The notes: generated by a model from the sequence alone, not told the origin. Numbered from the stretch's first letter, positions 32,567 through 41,999 are shown. The stretch: DNA of 63,779 nucleotides from an uncultured Lachnospiraceae bacterium (GCA_910588405.1 CAJUPT010000011.1:1-63779); one strand, 5' to 3'. Translations and numbers: made by a program.

Positions 32567-35259
32567 GGAAAGAAACTAAAAAGGATGGAAATTTAAAAGG
32601 GAAAAAGGCAGTCTTTACGACCGTACATATTATAGCGGTGATTTTTCTGGTGCTGTCATTGTGCGGAATGATCTATGCCGTGGACGGTGCGGGGGGAAGC
32701 ATTTATGAGATCTTTCGAGAGACAAATGCGTCCGCGAAGCCAGAGGAAACTGATAGAGATCAGGAAGATAATAAGGAGACATCTGCAAAGACAACAGAGA
32801 CAAAAGCTTCAGATAAACAGGAGACGGAGAAAGAGACAAAGACCATATCGGGCGGTCAGACAGATCTCTCTTATCAGGATGAAGAGTTTCGTGCGGAATT
32901 TTATAAACAAATCCAGGAAGCCATCGAGTATACCTGGTATGTGAGAGCTTTTGAGGGTGAAGATGGAGAGATCGATGTAAATAAGGTTGCTGTAAGCGGC
33001 CCCGGACAGGATGCGGATGACCAGGGGTTTCAATACCGTATCCGAGATTTGATTCAATATTCGGAACGTTATGGAACATACGACAGGGGCCGTATAGAGA
33101 CGCCGGGGGATGCATTCGCCGATTATTACTGGAATACGCTGCTTAAGGTAAGCTGGTGTTCCTTCGATCTGACTTTTGATTTAGAAGATAAGCCAGGAGC
33201 GCCGGTTGCTTATGAAAACAAATTGGTCGGGATTACCAGTGTGTTTAATGAGCGGATGGAACGATATCTTGAACTGAAGGAAAAATTTACGAAAAAGGAT
33301 AATGGATTATTTTTCACCATTGCCTATCATATGAATGATGGACCTGCAGACGTGGTGGTGACAAATCATGAGCAGCCTATCGATTATACAAAGCTTGACA
33401 CATATTTTGTATTGAATATGCCTGATTCTGAGGTAGATACCAATTTACCCGGGTACAGTCTCTATGATTTGCCTGAAATTACGGATACGGCGCATATGTA
33501 TAAGATCAGTGCACAGCCCGTCTATACAATTACAGCGGGCTGGGCAGATTCCAAAGCAGCGTTGTCCGAGGCAATGGAGGCTGCAAATGCAGCAGCTTTA
33601 AAGGAATCCGAGGAGGCCGCAAAGGCATCTGAGGCTGCAGCGCAGCAATCAGGCGCGGGCGCCTCTGAACCGGCAGATGTATCGGGGGAAGCGAATGAAT
33701 CTAAGCCAGCAGACAAGTCAGAATCACCAGATCTGGCTCATGGGGCATTGGAAACGTCGAAGTTTCCCACAATCCCGGATTTAAACAGCGGAATCGACCA
33801 GGAACAGCAGGCATTCTATAAAAATCTGTTTACCAGCAGTCTGGCATCCCTTATTGGCGCATTGATTCTTTCCGTGGCGACTCTGGTCTGGCTGATCTTT
33901 AACACTGGAAAAGTGGTGACGGACGGAGAAGAAAAATATGTTTTAAGCGGCATGGATCTCTGGTACTGGGAAGTATCGCTGCTTGTAGTGATCGGTTTTG
34001 TTCTGTTCTGGAACTGGCTGCCGGTGATTCACAGCAGCCGGAATCCACTCTCTGTTTCCCGTATTGTGGGCTGGCTTGGCACTTATTTCATTATATTGAC
34101 AGGCGGCCTGAGCTTTGTCAGGAGAATGCGTGTTGGAAAACTGACGGATAACAGTCTGCTGAAAGTGGCCGGGAATCAGGCAAATCAGGCTCTGCGGCTG
34201 TTTTCCGAAAATCAGAAGCCAGTGACCAGATTGATCGTGGCTTTTGTGATTGGGACCATTATTCATGTGCTGGCCATGTGGTGGATGATATCCAGCTTAA
34301 AGGCGTACGGCGCGGTCAGAGAAGGGCGGTATCTGATTCAAATTATTGCTGCGGCACTTGTTCTGATCATTCTTTACGGAACGGTTTTGACTGCTCTTTT
34401 CAGAAAAGCCGTACAGCGGCAGAAGGTGCTGAACGGGGTGGGGCAGATCAGTCATGGACGTCTGGAACAGAAAATCGATCTGGAAGGGCTGACCGGCGAC
34501 GACCGTATTCTGGCGGACAGTATTAATCATATCGGCGACGGTCTTTCCTCCGCGGTCAGCACGGCTACCAAGAGCGAGCGGATGAAGACGGAACTGATTA
34601 CCAATGTATCTCACGATATTAAGACGCCTCTGACTTCTATTATTAATTATGTAGATTTACTGAAAAGGGAAAATATCCGGGACCCCAAGGTGAATAATTA
34701 CATCCATGTGTTGGATCAGAAATCCCAGCGGCTGAAAAACCTGATCGAAGATCTGGTGGAGGCTTCCAAGGCCAGCTCCGGCAATGTGGCGCTGGAACTG
34801 GAAAAGATCGATTTTTGTCAGCTGGTAAAGCAGATCGACGGCGAGTTCCAGGTTCGGTTTCAGGAAGGCCGGCTGCAGATGGTGACAACGGTGCCGGAAA
34901 ACAGTATTTATATCAATGCTGACGGCCGGCGTGTGTGGAGAATTTTGGAGAATCTGTATCAGAATGCGCTGAAGTATGCCATGAAGGACTCCCGGGTATA
35001 TATCGGGGTGGTTCCCTATAATAATACGGTCTCCTTTGTCATGAAAAATATTTCGGCTTCTCCGTTGAATTTTGAGGCCCAGGAGCTGACGGAGCGGTTT
35101 ATCAGAGGGGACGTGGCCCGAACCACCGAGGGAAGCGGACTGGGGCTGTCCATTGCGAAAGACCTGACGGAGCTGCATGGCGGGGAATTCCAGGTGTATC
35201 TGGATGGGGATCTGTTTAAGGTGAGCGTGACGTTTCAGACATGCACTGCAGACAATTAA
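32563..35259 (+). CDS. Sensor histidine kinase with very large extracellular and membrane sensor region
   Basis: 898 residues. One membrane segment at about 18-40, an extracellular region of about 385 residues (acidic, with K/E/T-rich start and an Ala/Glu/Ser-rich stretch EAMEAANAAALKESEEAAKA near 340-390), then five more membrane segments between about 424 and 612. A HAMP-like linker (ISHGRLEQKIDLEGLTGDD) leads to the H box NVSHDIKTPLTSIINYV, N-box region ENLYQNALKYAMKD and G box TTEGSGLGLSIAKDLTELHGG. The receptor architecture is unusual and its signal unknown. It is coupled to the upstream regulator by an ATGA-type overlap. Confidence 0.92.
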   Translation: MRKETKKDGNLKGKKAVFTTVHIIAVIFLVLSLCGMIYAVDGAGGSIYEIFRETNASAKPEETDRDQEDNKETSAKTTETKASDKQETEKETKTISGGQTDLSYQDEEFRAEFYKQIQEAIEYTWYVRAFEGEDGEIDVNKVAVSGPGQDADDQGFQYRIRDLIQYSERYGTYDRGRIETPGDAFADYYWNTLLKVSWCSFDLTFDLEDKPGAPVAYENKLVGITSVFNERMERYLELKEKFTKKDNGLFFTIAYHMNDGPADVVVTNHEQPIDYTKLDTYFVLNMPDSEVDTNLPGYSLYDLPEITDTAHMYKISAQPVYTITAGWADSKAALSEAMEAANAAALKESEEAAKASEAAAQQSGAGASEPADVSGEANESKPADKSESPDLAHGALETSKFPTIPDLNSGIDQEQQAFYKNLFTSSLASLIGALILSVATLVWLIFNTGKVVTDGEEKYVLSGMDLWYWEVSLLVVIGFVLFWNWLPVIHSSRNPLSVSRIVGWLGTYFIILTGGLSFVRRMRVGKLTDNSLLKVAGNQANQALRLFSENQKPVTRLIVAFVIGTIIHVLAMWWMISSLKAYGAVREGRYLIQIIAAALVLIILYGTVLTALFRKAVQRQKVLNGVGQISHGRLEQKIDLEGLTGDDRILADSINHIGDGLSSAVSTATKSERMKTELITNVSHDIKTPLTSIINYVDLLKRENIRDPKVNNYIHVLDQKSQRLKNLIEDLVEASKASSGNVALELEKIDFCQLVKQIDGEFQVRFQEGRLQMVTTVPENSIYINADGRRVWRILENLYQNALKYAMKDSRVYIGVVPYNNTVSFVMKNISASPLNFEAQELTERFIRGDVARTTEGSGLGLSIAKDLTELHGGEFQVYLDGDLFKVSVTFQTCTADN

Positions 35260-35363
35260 TATTTATGCAAGATAAAGGAAGCTATGGGAGTGTGCTGACA
35301 GATATATCCGTATAGACTGAGAATTGGCACTTGACGAATAGAAAGTTTTATTTCATAATGGGG

Positions 35364-35392
35364 AGAGGTTGTGAGAATGTGCGCAATCTCTC
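35364..35392 (+). terminator. Probable terminator after the kinase
   Basis: GAGAGGTTG pairs with CAATCTCTC (one G-U) around a loop of 11 bases, followed by a short TTT run. The remaining spacer to 35543 is AT-rich, with AGGAGG just before the aconitase start. Confidence 0.5.
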
Positions 35393-35543
35393 TTTCCTAT
35401 ATTATATTAAAAAATATTTTATAATATAGAACAGGATATCATATACAAGTGTTACTGCGTGTCTGACTATTTTAGCGAATATGGATAAAAAGGTATGCTG
35501 ATGTTTTGGGGTACGCGGTAAGCTTACATCAGGAGGCATTATA

Positions 35544-37832
35544 ATGGTAAAACTTTTAGAACACGGTGCATATCTGGCTGGCAATGAGATTGTCGAAGAT
35601 CTGCCGGGCGCGGCGGAGACGCTTTCCTCAAAAACAGGCCAGGCGGTTCCTTCGAAAGAAGAAGCGGCCAAATCTACGATGGCATATGAGATTTTACAGG
35701 CTCACAATACTTCGGGGAATCCGGAGAAGTTAAAGGTGAAGTTCGACTGCCTGATCTCCCATGATATCACTTATGTGGGCATTATCCAGACGGCCAGGGC
35801 CAGCGGGCTGGAAAAATTCCCGATTCCCTATGTGCTGACCAATTGCCACAACAGTCTGTGCGCCGTAGGCGGCACGATCAATGAGGACGATCATATGTTC
35901 GGACTTACCTGCGCCCAGAAATACGGCGGCGTTTATGTGCCTCCTCATCAGGCAGTGATTCACCAGTATGCCAGAGAGATGATGGCGGGCTGCGGGAAGA
36001 TGATCCTGGGTTCCGACAGCCATACCCGTTACGGCGCCCTTGGCACCATGGCCATCGGCGAGGGAGGCGGCGAGCTGGCGAAGCAGCTTTTAGGACGTAC
36101 TTATGATGTAAATATGCCGGGCGTGGTGGGCGTTTATCTGACCGGAAAACCGGAGCCGGGGGTAGGGCCGCAGGATGTGGCGCTGGCTATAATCGGCGCG
36201 GTGTTTGCTAACGGCTATGTGAACAATAAGGTGATGGAATTTGTGGGGCCCGGCGTGGCAAATCTGAGCATGGACTTTAGGATCGGCATCGATGTGATGA
36301 CCACGGAGACCACCTGCCTGTCTTCGATCTGGACGACGGATGAGAGCGTAAAGGATTATCTGTCCATTCATGGCAGGGAAGATGCCTATAAAGAACTGAA
36401 ACCCGGCAAGGTAGCTTACTATGACGGCATGATCCTGGTAGAGCTGGATCAGGTGAAACCGATGATCGCCATGCCGTTCCATCCCAGCAATACTTATACG
36501 ATCGAAGAACTGAAAGCAAATCTGGGCGATATCTTGAACGATGTGGAGAAAAAGGCCAGGGTGAGCCTGGGCGATGCGGTGGAGTTCAGCCTGAAGGATA
36601 AGGTGGTGGATGGAAACCTGTATGTGGAGCAGGGCATTATCGCCGGCTGTGCCGGCGGAGGCTTTGAGAATATCTGCGCGGCGGCGGATATTCTGGACGG
36701 GAAGAGCACCGGCAGCGGAAAGTTTACGCTGAGCGTATATCCGGCCAGCACGCCGATCTATATGGAGCTGATTAAAAACGGAGCGGCGGCGAAGCTGCTG
36801 GCTACCGGAGCAGTGTTGAAAACGGCGTTCTGCGGTCCTTGCTTTGGTGCGGGGGATACGCCTTCCAATAATGGGTTCAGCATCCGTCATTCCACGAGAA
36901 ATTTCCCCAATCGAGAAGGCTCCAAGCTGCAGAGCGGCCAGATTTCTTCGGTTGCATTGATGGATGCACGCTCTATAGCGGCTACGGCGGCGAACCGGGG
37001 ATTCCTGACGGCGGCTACCGATCTGGATACCAGCTTTGGCAATCCGAAATACTATTTCGACAAAACCATCTATGAAAACAGAATTTACGACAGTAAGGGA
37101 GAGGCACATCCGGAGGTGGAGATTCAGTTTGGTCCCAATATTAAGGACTGGCCTTCCATGGCCGGGCTGACGGAAGACTTGCTGCTGCGGGTGGTATCGG
37201 TGATCCACGATCCGGTGACCACTACCGATGAGCTGATTCCTTCCGGAGAGACATCCTCTTACCGGTCTAACCCGCTGGGGCTGGCGGAGTTTACATTGTC
37301 CCGGAAAGATCCGCAATATGTGGGACGGGCCAAGGAAATGAGGGCCGTGGAGGAAATCAGAAGGACAGGCGCCTGCCCGATGCACAAAAATGAAGCTGTG
37401 GAGAAAGCGTTTGAGACAATTAAAGGGGCTTATCCGGAGCTGAAGGCCAGAGAAACCGGCATCGGCAGCACGATCTTCGCTGTAAAGCCGGGCGACGGCT
37501 CCGCCAGGGAACAGGCGGCGTCCTGTCAGAAGGTGCTGGGCGGCTGGGCAAATATTGCCAGGGAGTATGCCACGAAGCGGTATCGTTCCAATCTGATTAA
37601 CTGGGGGATGATTCCTTTCCTGCTTGATGAGGAACTGCCTTTTGAACTGGAGAATTTTGTATTTATACCGGGAATCCGGACAGCCATTCAGGAAAAGCAG
37701 GGTCAGGTGAAGGCTTATGTGGTGAAGGACGGGCTGAAAGAGTTTACGTTAAAGATCGGCGATTTGACCGATGATGAGCGGAAGATTATTCTGGCCGGGT
37801 GCTTGATTAATTATTACAGGGATGAGAAATAG
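35544..37832 (+). CDS. acnA: Aconitate hydratase
   Basis: 762 residues, the compact clostridial/mitochondrial-type length. Active-site features: ILGSDSHTRYGALGTMAIGEGG, the iron-sulphur ligand regions IIAGCAGGGFENI and AFCGPCFGAGDTPSNNG, and RNFPNREGSKLQSGQI. The swivel domain at the C terminus holds KRYRSNLINWGMIPF. It interconverts citrate and isocitrate using a [4Fe-4S] cluster. No citrate synthase or isocitrate dehydrogenase gene is adjacent. AGGAGG precedes ATG 35544. The symbol is by family only. A strong terminator follows. Confidence 0.95.
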   Translation: MVKLLEHGAYLAGNEIVEDLPGAAETLSSKTGQAVPSKEEAAKSTMAYEILQAHNTSGNPEKLKVKFDCLISHDITYVGIIQTARASGLEKFPIPYVLTNCHNSLCAVGGTINEDDHMFGLTCAQKYGGVYVPPHQAVIHQYAREMMAGCGKMILGSDSHTRYGALGTMAIGEGGGELAKQLLGRTYDVNMPGVVGVYLTGKPEPGVGPQDVALAIIGAVFANGYVNNKVMEFVGPGVANLSMDFRIGIDVMTTETTCLSSIWTTDESVKDYLSIHGREDAYKELKPGKVAYYDGMILVELDQVKPMIAMPFHPSNTYTIEELKANLGDILNDVEKKARVSLGDAVEFSLKDKVVDGNLYVEQGIIAGCAGGGFENICAAADILDGKSTGSGKFTLSVYPASTPIYMELIKNGAAAKLLATGAVLKTAFCGPCFGAGDTPSNNGFSIRHSTRNFPNREGSKLQSGQISSVALMDARSIAATAANRGFLTAATDLDTSFGNPKYYFDKTIYENRIYDSKGEAHPEVEIQFGPNIKDWPSMAGLTEDLLLRVVSVIHDPVTTTDELIPSGETSSYRSNPLGLAEFTLSRKDPQYVGRAKEMRAVEEIRRTGACPMHKNEAVEKAFETIKGAYPELKARETGIGSTIFAVKPGDGSAREQAASCQKVLGGWANIAREYATKRYRSNLINWGMIPFLLDEELPFELENFVFIPGIRTAIQEKQGQVKAYVVKDGLKEFTLKIGDLTDDERKIILAGCLINYYRDEK

Positions 37833-37846
37833 AATCAAAAAACAGC

Positions 37847-37882
37847 CAGGGCAACAGAATATGTCGTCCTGGCTGTTTTTTG
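37847..37882 (+). terminator. Terminator after aconitase
   Basis: ACAGCCAGG (37847-37855) pairs with CCTGGCTGT (37868-37876), preceded by a run of A and followed by TTTTTT, so it could act on both strands. Repeat family A copy 2 starts immediately after it. Confidence 0.85.
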
Positions 37883-38014
37883 TATCATAGGAAAGTCCTC
37901 CGTACTCCCCTATAATACAAAAACGCTCCGCGAGGATGCACACGCAAACGCAGAGGAAATTGTCGCTTAAAAGCGACGCGTTTGCGGCGCAGAATCCTGC
38001 GAAGCAGGATTCTT
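37883..38014. repeat. Repeat family A, short copy
   Basis: Same ends as the 19696 copy (TATCATAGGAAAGT at the left, GAATCCTGCGAAGCAGGATTC at the right) and the shared block AAAACGCTCCGCGAGGATGC, GCAAACGCAGAGGAAATTGT and CGCTTAAAAGCGACGCG. Compared with that copy it lacks the AGCGAAGCGAGG piece and the AGTGCAAT hairpin. It lies in the convergent spacer between aconitase and glyA. Confidence 0.85.
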
Positions 38015-38046
38015 ATTCGCAAAGATACAGGAAAATAATTTCCCGT

Positions 38047-39288
38047 TTAATCATACAGCGGATACTTCTCCGTCAGCTGTTCCACCAGCTTAAAGGCCTG
38101 CCGCTGGTTATGCTGCGCGCCCTCTATGACCAGACGAATCGCTTCTGCTATATCGTCCATATCTTCTTCCACCATGCCTCTTGTGGTAACGGCAGCGGTA
38201 CCCAGACGGATGCCGCTGGTGACGGAAGGCTTTTCCGGGTCGTTGGGGATGGCGTTTTTGTTGCAGGTGATATTGGCCAGGTCTAACAGCTTTTCCGCCG
38301 CCTTGCCGGTTACTTGCTTGCTTCTCAAATCCACGAGGATCAGGTGATTGTCTGTTCCGCCGGACACCAGGTCAAAGCCTCTGGCGATCAGCGCTTTTGC
38401 AAGCGCCTTGGAATTCTTCACGATCTGGGCCTGGTAGGTTTTAAATTCCGGCAGCAGCGCTTCTTTCAGGGCCACGGCCTTCGCGGCGATCACATGCATC
38501 AGCGGGCCGCCCTGGATGCCGGGGAAGACAGCCTTGTTAAAGTTAAACTGTTCATTGGCCTCGTCATTGGAAAGAATCATGCCGCCTCTGGGACCCCGAA
38601 GCGTTTTGTGGGTCGTGGTGGTGGTGACATGGGCGTAAGGGATCGGGCTCTCATGCTGCCCCGCCGCTACAAGACCGGCAATATGGGCCATATCCACCAT
38701 CAGGTACGCTCCCGCTTCGTCGGCGATTTCCCGGAATTTTTTAAAGTCGATTTTTCTGGGGTAGGCGCTGGCGCCGGCTACGATCAGCCTTGGCTTCGTC
38801 TGTAAGGCAATGTCCCTCACCTGGTCATAGTCGATATAGCCGTCGTCCTTTACGCCGTAAGGAATGATATTAAAATATTTGCCGGACAGGTTTACCGGGC
38901 TTCCGTGGCTTAAATGCCCGCCGTGGGCCAGGCTCATGCCCATCACCTTATCTCCCGGCTCCAGCATGGCGAAAAATGCCGCCATATTGGCCTGGGCGCC
39001 GGCATGGGGCTGGACGTTGGCATAGTCGCAGCCAAACAGCTCTTTGGCCCGCTCGATAGCCAGGTTTTCCGCGATGTCCACGCACTGGCAGCCGCCGTAG
39101 TAACGATTTCCCGGATAGCCTTCCGCGTATTTATTGGTCAGTGGGCTGCCCATGGCCGCCATCACTGCACGGCTTACAAAATTTTCTGATGCGATCAATT
39201 CTATGTGGCTGTTCTGCCGCTCGATCTCCAGCGTAATAGACCGCGCCAGCTCCGGATCGAATAACGCCACTTCATCAAATGCGTACAT
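38047..39288 (-). CDS. glyA: Serine hydroxymethyltransferase
   Basis: 413 residues. IELIASENFVSRAVMAAMGS near the N terminus, GYPGNRYYGGCQCVD, and the PLP-lysine motif HVTTTTTHKTLRGPRGG with the lysine at about residue 226. It converts serine and tetrahydrofolate to glycine and methylene-tetrahydrofolate, feeding one-carbon metabolism. Monocistronic by position. No glycine-riboswitch consensus was recognised upstream. Confidence 0.98.
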   Translation of the reverse strand: MYAFDEVALFDPELARSITLEIERQNSHIELIASENFVSRAVMAAMGSPLTNKYAEGYPGNRYYGGCQCVDIAENLAIERAKELFGCDYANVQPHAGAQANMAAFFAMLEPGDKVMGMSLAHGGHLSHGSPVNLSGKYFNIIPYGVKDDGYIDYDQVRDIALQTKPRLIVAGASAYPRKIDFKKFREIADEAGAYLMVDMAHIAGLVAAGQHESPIPYAHVTTTTTHKTLRGPRGGMILSNDEANEQFNFNKAVFPGIQGGPLMHVIAAKAVALKEALLPEFKTYQAQIVKNSKALAKALIARGFDLVSGGTDNHLILVDLRSKQVTGKAAEKLLDLANITCNKNAIPNDPEKPSVTSGIRLGTAAVTTRGMVEEDMDDIAEAIRLVIEGAQHNQRQAFKLVEQLTEKYPLYD

Positions 39289-39687
39289 GGTTTTCCTCCG
39301 AATGATTGATGAGATTGGTTTTCTGGGTTGTGTGTAAAGTATCCTTTTCTCTATATGGATAGTGCCGTAAGAATCGGCATGTAGTTTACTGTTATAATAT
39401 GATAACGTAAAAGAAAGGTTTTGTAAATCCTAAAAAAGATTTTATTCATGTTTATTCAAGACCGACTATAGATACTCGGTATTTGCTGATTATTGTTGGA
39501 TCATGAAGATAATAGGTCAGGGAATAGATTGTATGCATTTTGTGTATGATAATTGAACCGGCACTTTGTATGGTCTATTTTGATATAGTTATACACTTCA
39601 TACGGAATTATTATCTTAATAATATGGAATAATACTTCCATGTACGTTTATCATTGTGTGGATATATTCTAATATTTGTACCTGTAA

Positions 39688-39915
39688 GGTTATGAGGAAT
39701 TATTTGGGATAATCTGTGAAATCGTATGCGTAGAGCATCAGACAGTAAAAATAGGCGGGGAGGATTGTCCGTATGAACTGATTCGATCAAAATTTTTGAA
39801 GCTGAATAGTTCGCATCAGCAGTATGTTATGGGCTGTAAGCGTAACACCAGAACGTCATCAATACTTCCCTGCCTGTTCCGTTTATCAAAAGCAAGGAAC
39901 CCGGCGGCAGAGTAG
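39688..39915 (+). pseudogene. Relic of a mobile-element replication initiator (RepA/DUF6017 type)
   Basis: An open stretch reads YEELFGIICEIVCVEHQTVK, then IGGEDCPYELIRSKFLKLNS and SHQQYVMGCKRNT. This resembles the C-terminal region of the replication initiator/DUF6017 proteins of Firmicutes conjugative elements (pattern IxGEDxPxEVVKSRFxKLxSxHIxYVxDC, followed by NTxKxRNIKQYLLxxLFNAP). The family's continuation is visible only in a shifted frame (RHQYFPACS), so there is at least one frameshift. The N-terminal winged helix is absent. The surrounding 39289-40333 interval is AT-rich, has no intact gene, and shows no integrase or repeat boundary by eye. Confidence 0.6.
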
Positions 39916-40010
39916 AAGTCAAAAAGTTTTGGCTGGTTATTGCATTTTATGTATACGGTCTTTCCGCCAATCAGATATTCAACATCTAATCATAAAGGCT
40001 ATATTTGCAG

Positions 40011-40051
40011 GGACATTTTTCTGAGAAAGGATTTTGGGAAAATGTCCTTTT
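40011..40051 (+). terminator. Terminator-like hairpin after the initiator relic
   Basis: GGACATTTT (40011-40019) pairs with AAAATGTCC (40039-40047) and is followed by TTTT. The loop is 19 bases, rather long. Nothing recognisable lies between here and 40333. Confidence 0.5.
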
Positions 40052-40333
40052 CATATCCTGATTTTCGTATTGAAAGATGTGCTGATAAATGCTAATATTT
40101 CTATAACGTATAAAGCTTCCGGTTTTTGCGCTGAATTCTATGAGATCAAAAGCCTTTCGGGCAGGATCACACTGCGTCGGAAGGGTAAAATGTGCCGGAA
40201 AAAATGTATCTGAAATCAGTTCGCTGCCAATATAAATATTTCCGAGATAAAAAGGATCGGAAGTAAAAATATACCTGAAGCAGCATAAAAAGACGGACGG
40301 ATTTGCAATGAAATTACAGGGAAGTGATGAGGA

Positions 40334-41089
40334 ATGATTTATATTACCGGAGATTGTCACCGAGACTTTAAAAGATTCAATACCAGAATATTTCCTGAGC
40401 AGAAGGAAATGATAAAGGAAGATTATGTGATCATCTGCGGAGATTTTGGCGGGGTATGGAGTAAGGGAAAGGAAGATAAGGAAGAAAAATATCTTTTGGA
40501 TTGGCTGGAGGGCAAGCCCTTTACCACGCTGTTCGTAGACGGGAACCATGAGAATTTTGACAGGCTTTATGCTCATCCGGCAGAGGAATGGCACGGCGGC
40601 AGGGTTCATAAAATCAGGCCGTCCGTCATTCATATGATGCGCGGGCAGGTATTTGAGATTGAAGGCAAACATATATTTACATTTGGCGGAGCGAGCAGCC
40701 ATGATATTGACGGAGGGATTCTGGAGCCGGAAGACCCGAACCTTAAAAGGAAGAAGAAGAGACTGGATCGGGAGCGATGTTCATACCGTATTAATCATGT
40801 GACCTGGTGGCAGCAGGAGCTTCCGACCGAGGAGGAGATGGAAGAAGGGCGCAGGAACCTTGCGGCCCGCGATAATACGGTGGATTTTATTGTGACCCAC
40901 TGCTGCGCGTCCGGCACCCAGGCTTTGCTGGACGACAGGATGTATACGTCTGATATTGAGACAGATTATCTGGAAGAAATCCGGCAAAAGACAACGTTCA
41001 GGAAATGGTTTTTCGGTCATTATCATGACAATCGAAATGTGAATGCAAAAGAGATCCTGCTTTATGAGCAGATCATCAGAATTTCGTAG
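40334..41089 (+). CDS. Metallophosphoesterase
   Basis: 251 residues. Calcineurin-like metal-binding motifs in order: ITGDCHRDF (D-x-H), IICGDFGG (GDxxG), VDGNHENFD (GNHE), then VTHCCA and FGHYHDN (GHxH). The central insert HDIDGGILEPEDPNLK may set specificity. Such small bacterial phosphoesterases act on phosphodiesters or phosphoproteins; the substrate cannot be told. GAGGA directly precedes ATG 40334. Confidence 0.92.
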   Translation: MIYITGDCHRDFKRFNTRIFPEQKEMIKEDYVIICGDFGGVWSKGKEDKEEKYLLDWLEGKPFTTLFVDGNHENFDRLYAHPAEEWHGGRVHKIRPSVIHMMRGQVFEIEGKHIFTFGGASSHDIDGGILEPEDPNLKRKKKRLDRERCSYRINHVTWWQQELPTEEEMEEGRRNLAARDNTVDFIVTHCCASGTQALLDDRMYTSDIETDYLEEIRQKTTFRKWFFGHYHDNRNVNAKEILLYEQIIRIS

Positions 41090-41154
41090 GAGCGGTGAGG
41101 ATGAATATATGCCTGTGAGTAAAAATCTTTCAGGGGAGGATTGAAGAAGGAATT

Positions 41155-41652
41155 ATGAAAAAAACAACTAAAATGATGATTGCAGGGGCGATGATAGCGG
41201 TTGTTGCCGCAGGCGCTTTTATGGCCGGGCATTTTGTATCCGTAAATCGGGAGAGTTCCTCCGTATCCGTTATAGGAGGAGCCGATGGGCCGACATCAGT
41301 ATTTTTAGCCGGTAAGACGCAGGAAGGAGAGAAACAGGTGGCGGAATATCAATCGATTACTATGGGAGAAGCAGCGGATATTTTCGCAGCGGAGGGAGAT
41401 TATCTGATCCTTGATGTCAGAAGGGCAGATGAATTCGCGGAGGGGCATATTCCGGGGGCGGTCAATGTGGCGAATGAGGATATCCGTTCCACAGAGCCGG
41501 AAGAACTTCCGGATAAGGATCAGGTAATCTACGTATATTGCAGAAGCGGAAGAAGAAGCAAGGAGGCGGCCGCAAAGCTTGCGGAACTGGGATATACGAA
41601 TATTGTCGAATGCGGCGGTATTCTGGACTGGACGGGGGATGTGGAGAAGTGA
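41155..41652 (+). CDS. Exported rhodanese-domain protein with a GGADGPTSVF motif
   Basis: 165 residues. A membrane anchor or signal sequence (about 7-27, MMIAGAMIAVVAAGAFMAG), then VIGGADGPTSVFLAGK (residues 39-54), and a single rhodanese domain with the active-site loop YCRSGRRS, cysteine at residue 129. GGADGPTS is best known from the membrane-embedded beta subunit of sodium-pumping decarboxylases, where it is a core motif; here it stands alone between the anchor and the rhodanese domain. Expected to sit outside the membrane, handling sulphane sulphur or a redox signal. It follows the phosphoesterase by 65 bases. Confidence 0.88.
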   Translation: MKKTTKMMIAGAMIAVVAAGAFMAGHFVSVNRESSSVSVIGGADGPTSVFLAGKTQEGEKQVAEYQSITMGEAADIFAAEGDYLILDVRRADEFAEGHIPGAVNVANEDIRSTEPEELPDKDQVIYVYCRSGRRSKEAAAKLAELGYTNIVECGGILDWTGDVEK

Positions 41653-41768
41653 CGGAATTTTTAAACCACGGGTATCATGACAATGATATTGATTGGGTTT
41701 AGAATAGTATCACAGGCAGATGGAGATCGCAGAGACAATAAAAATCCAACGAAAGGTAAGGAGGCGTT

Positions 41769-41999
41769 ATGAATCAATACGTATCCGTCGATAAGAGGAG
41801 CAAGAAGGCGCAGAAGGAATATTACTCCGGCCAGCGCCGTACCTGGAACGGACTGAATCCCGTTACCAGGACGGCGCCAAACGGCAAAGCTTACAACAGA
41901 AATAAGGATAAGCAGGAGAGACGAAGAATCGGCAGAGAGTCCGGAGACGGATTTGCTGCCGATCTTGTTTTGCCATTTCAATGCTTTTCGGCTATGTGA
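41769..41999 (+). CDS. Small basic hypothetical protein
   Basis: 76 residues. A strong AAGGAGG-like site (GTAAGGAGGCG) lies just before ATG 41769. The sequence is rich in K, R, N and Y (SKKAQKEYYSGQRRTWNGLN, PNGKAYNRNKDKQERRR), with no membrane segment and no domain I recognise. The composition suggests nucleic-acid or ribosome association, which is inference only. It follows the rhodanese gene on the same strand. Confidence 0.65.
   Translation: MNQYVSVDKRSKKAQKEYYSGQRRTWNGLNPVTRTAPNGKAYNRNKDKQERRRIGRESGDGFAADLVLPFQCFSAM

Noticed and set aside
36090..37385. 431-codon open frame on the minus strand
   Set aside because: It is antisense to aconitase, has no ribosome-binding site or recognisable domain, and its composition (R, H, I, Q rich) is that of a codon-bias shadow.
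39289..39420. Glycine or SAM riboswitch upstream of glyA
   Set aside because: No conserved aptamer core recognised in the leader on the minus strand.
39986..40702. 238-codon frame on the minus strand across the spacer and the phosphoesterase
   Set aside because: Half of it overlaps the clear phosphoesterase gene on the other strand; the rest has no recognisable motif or ribosome-binding site.
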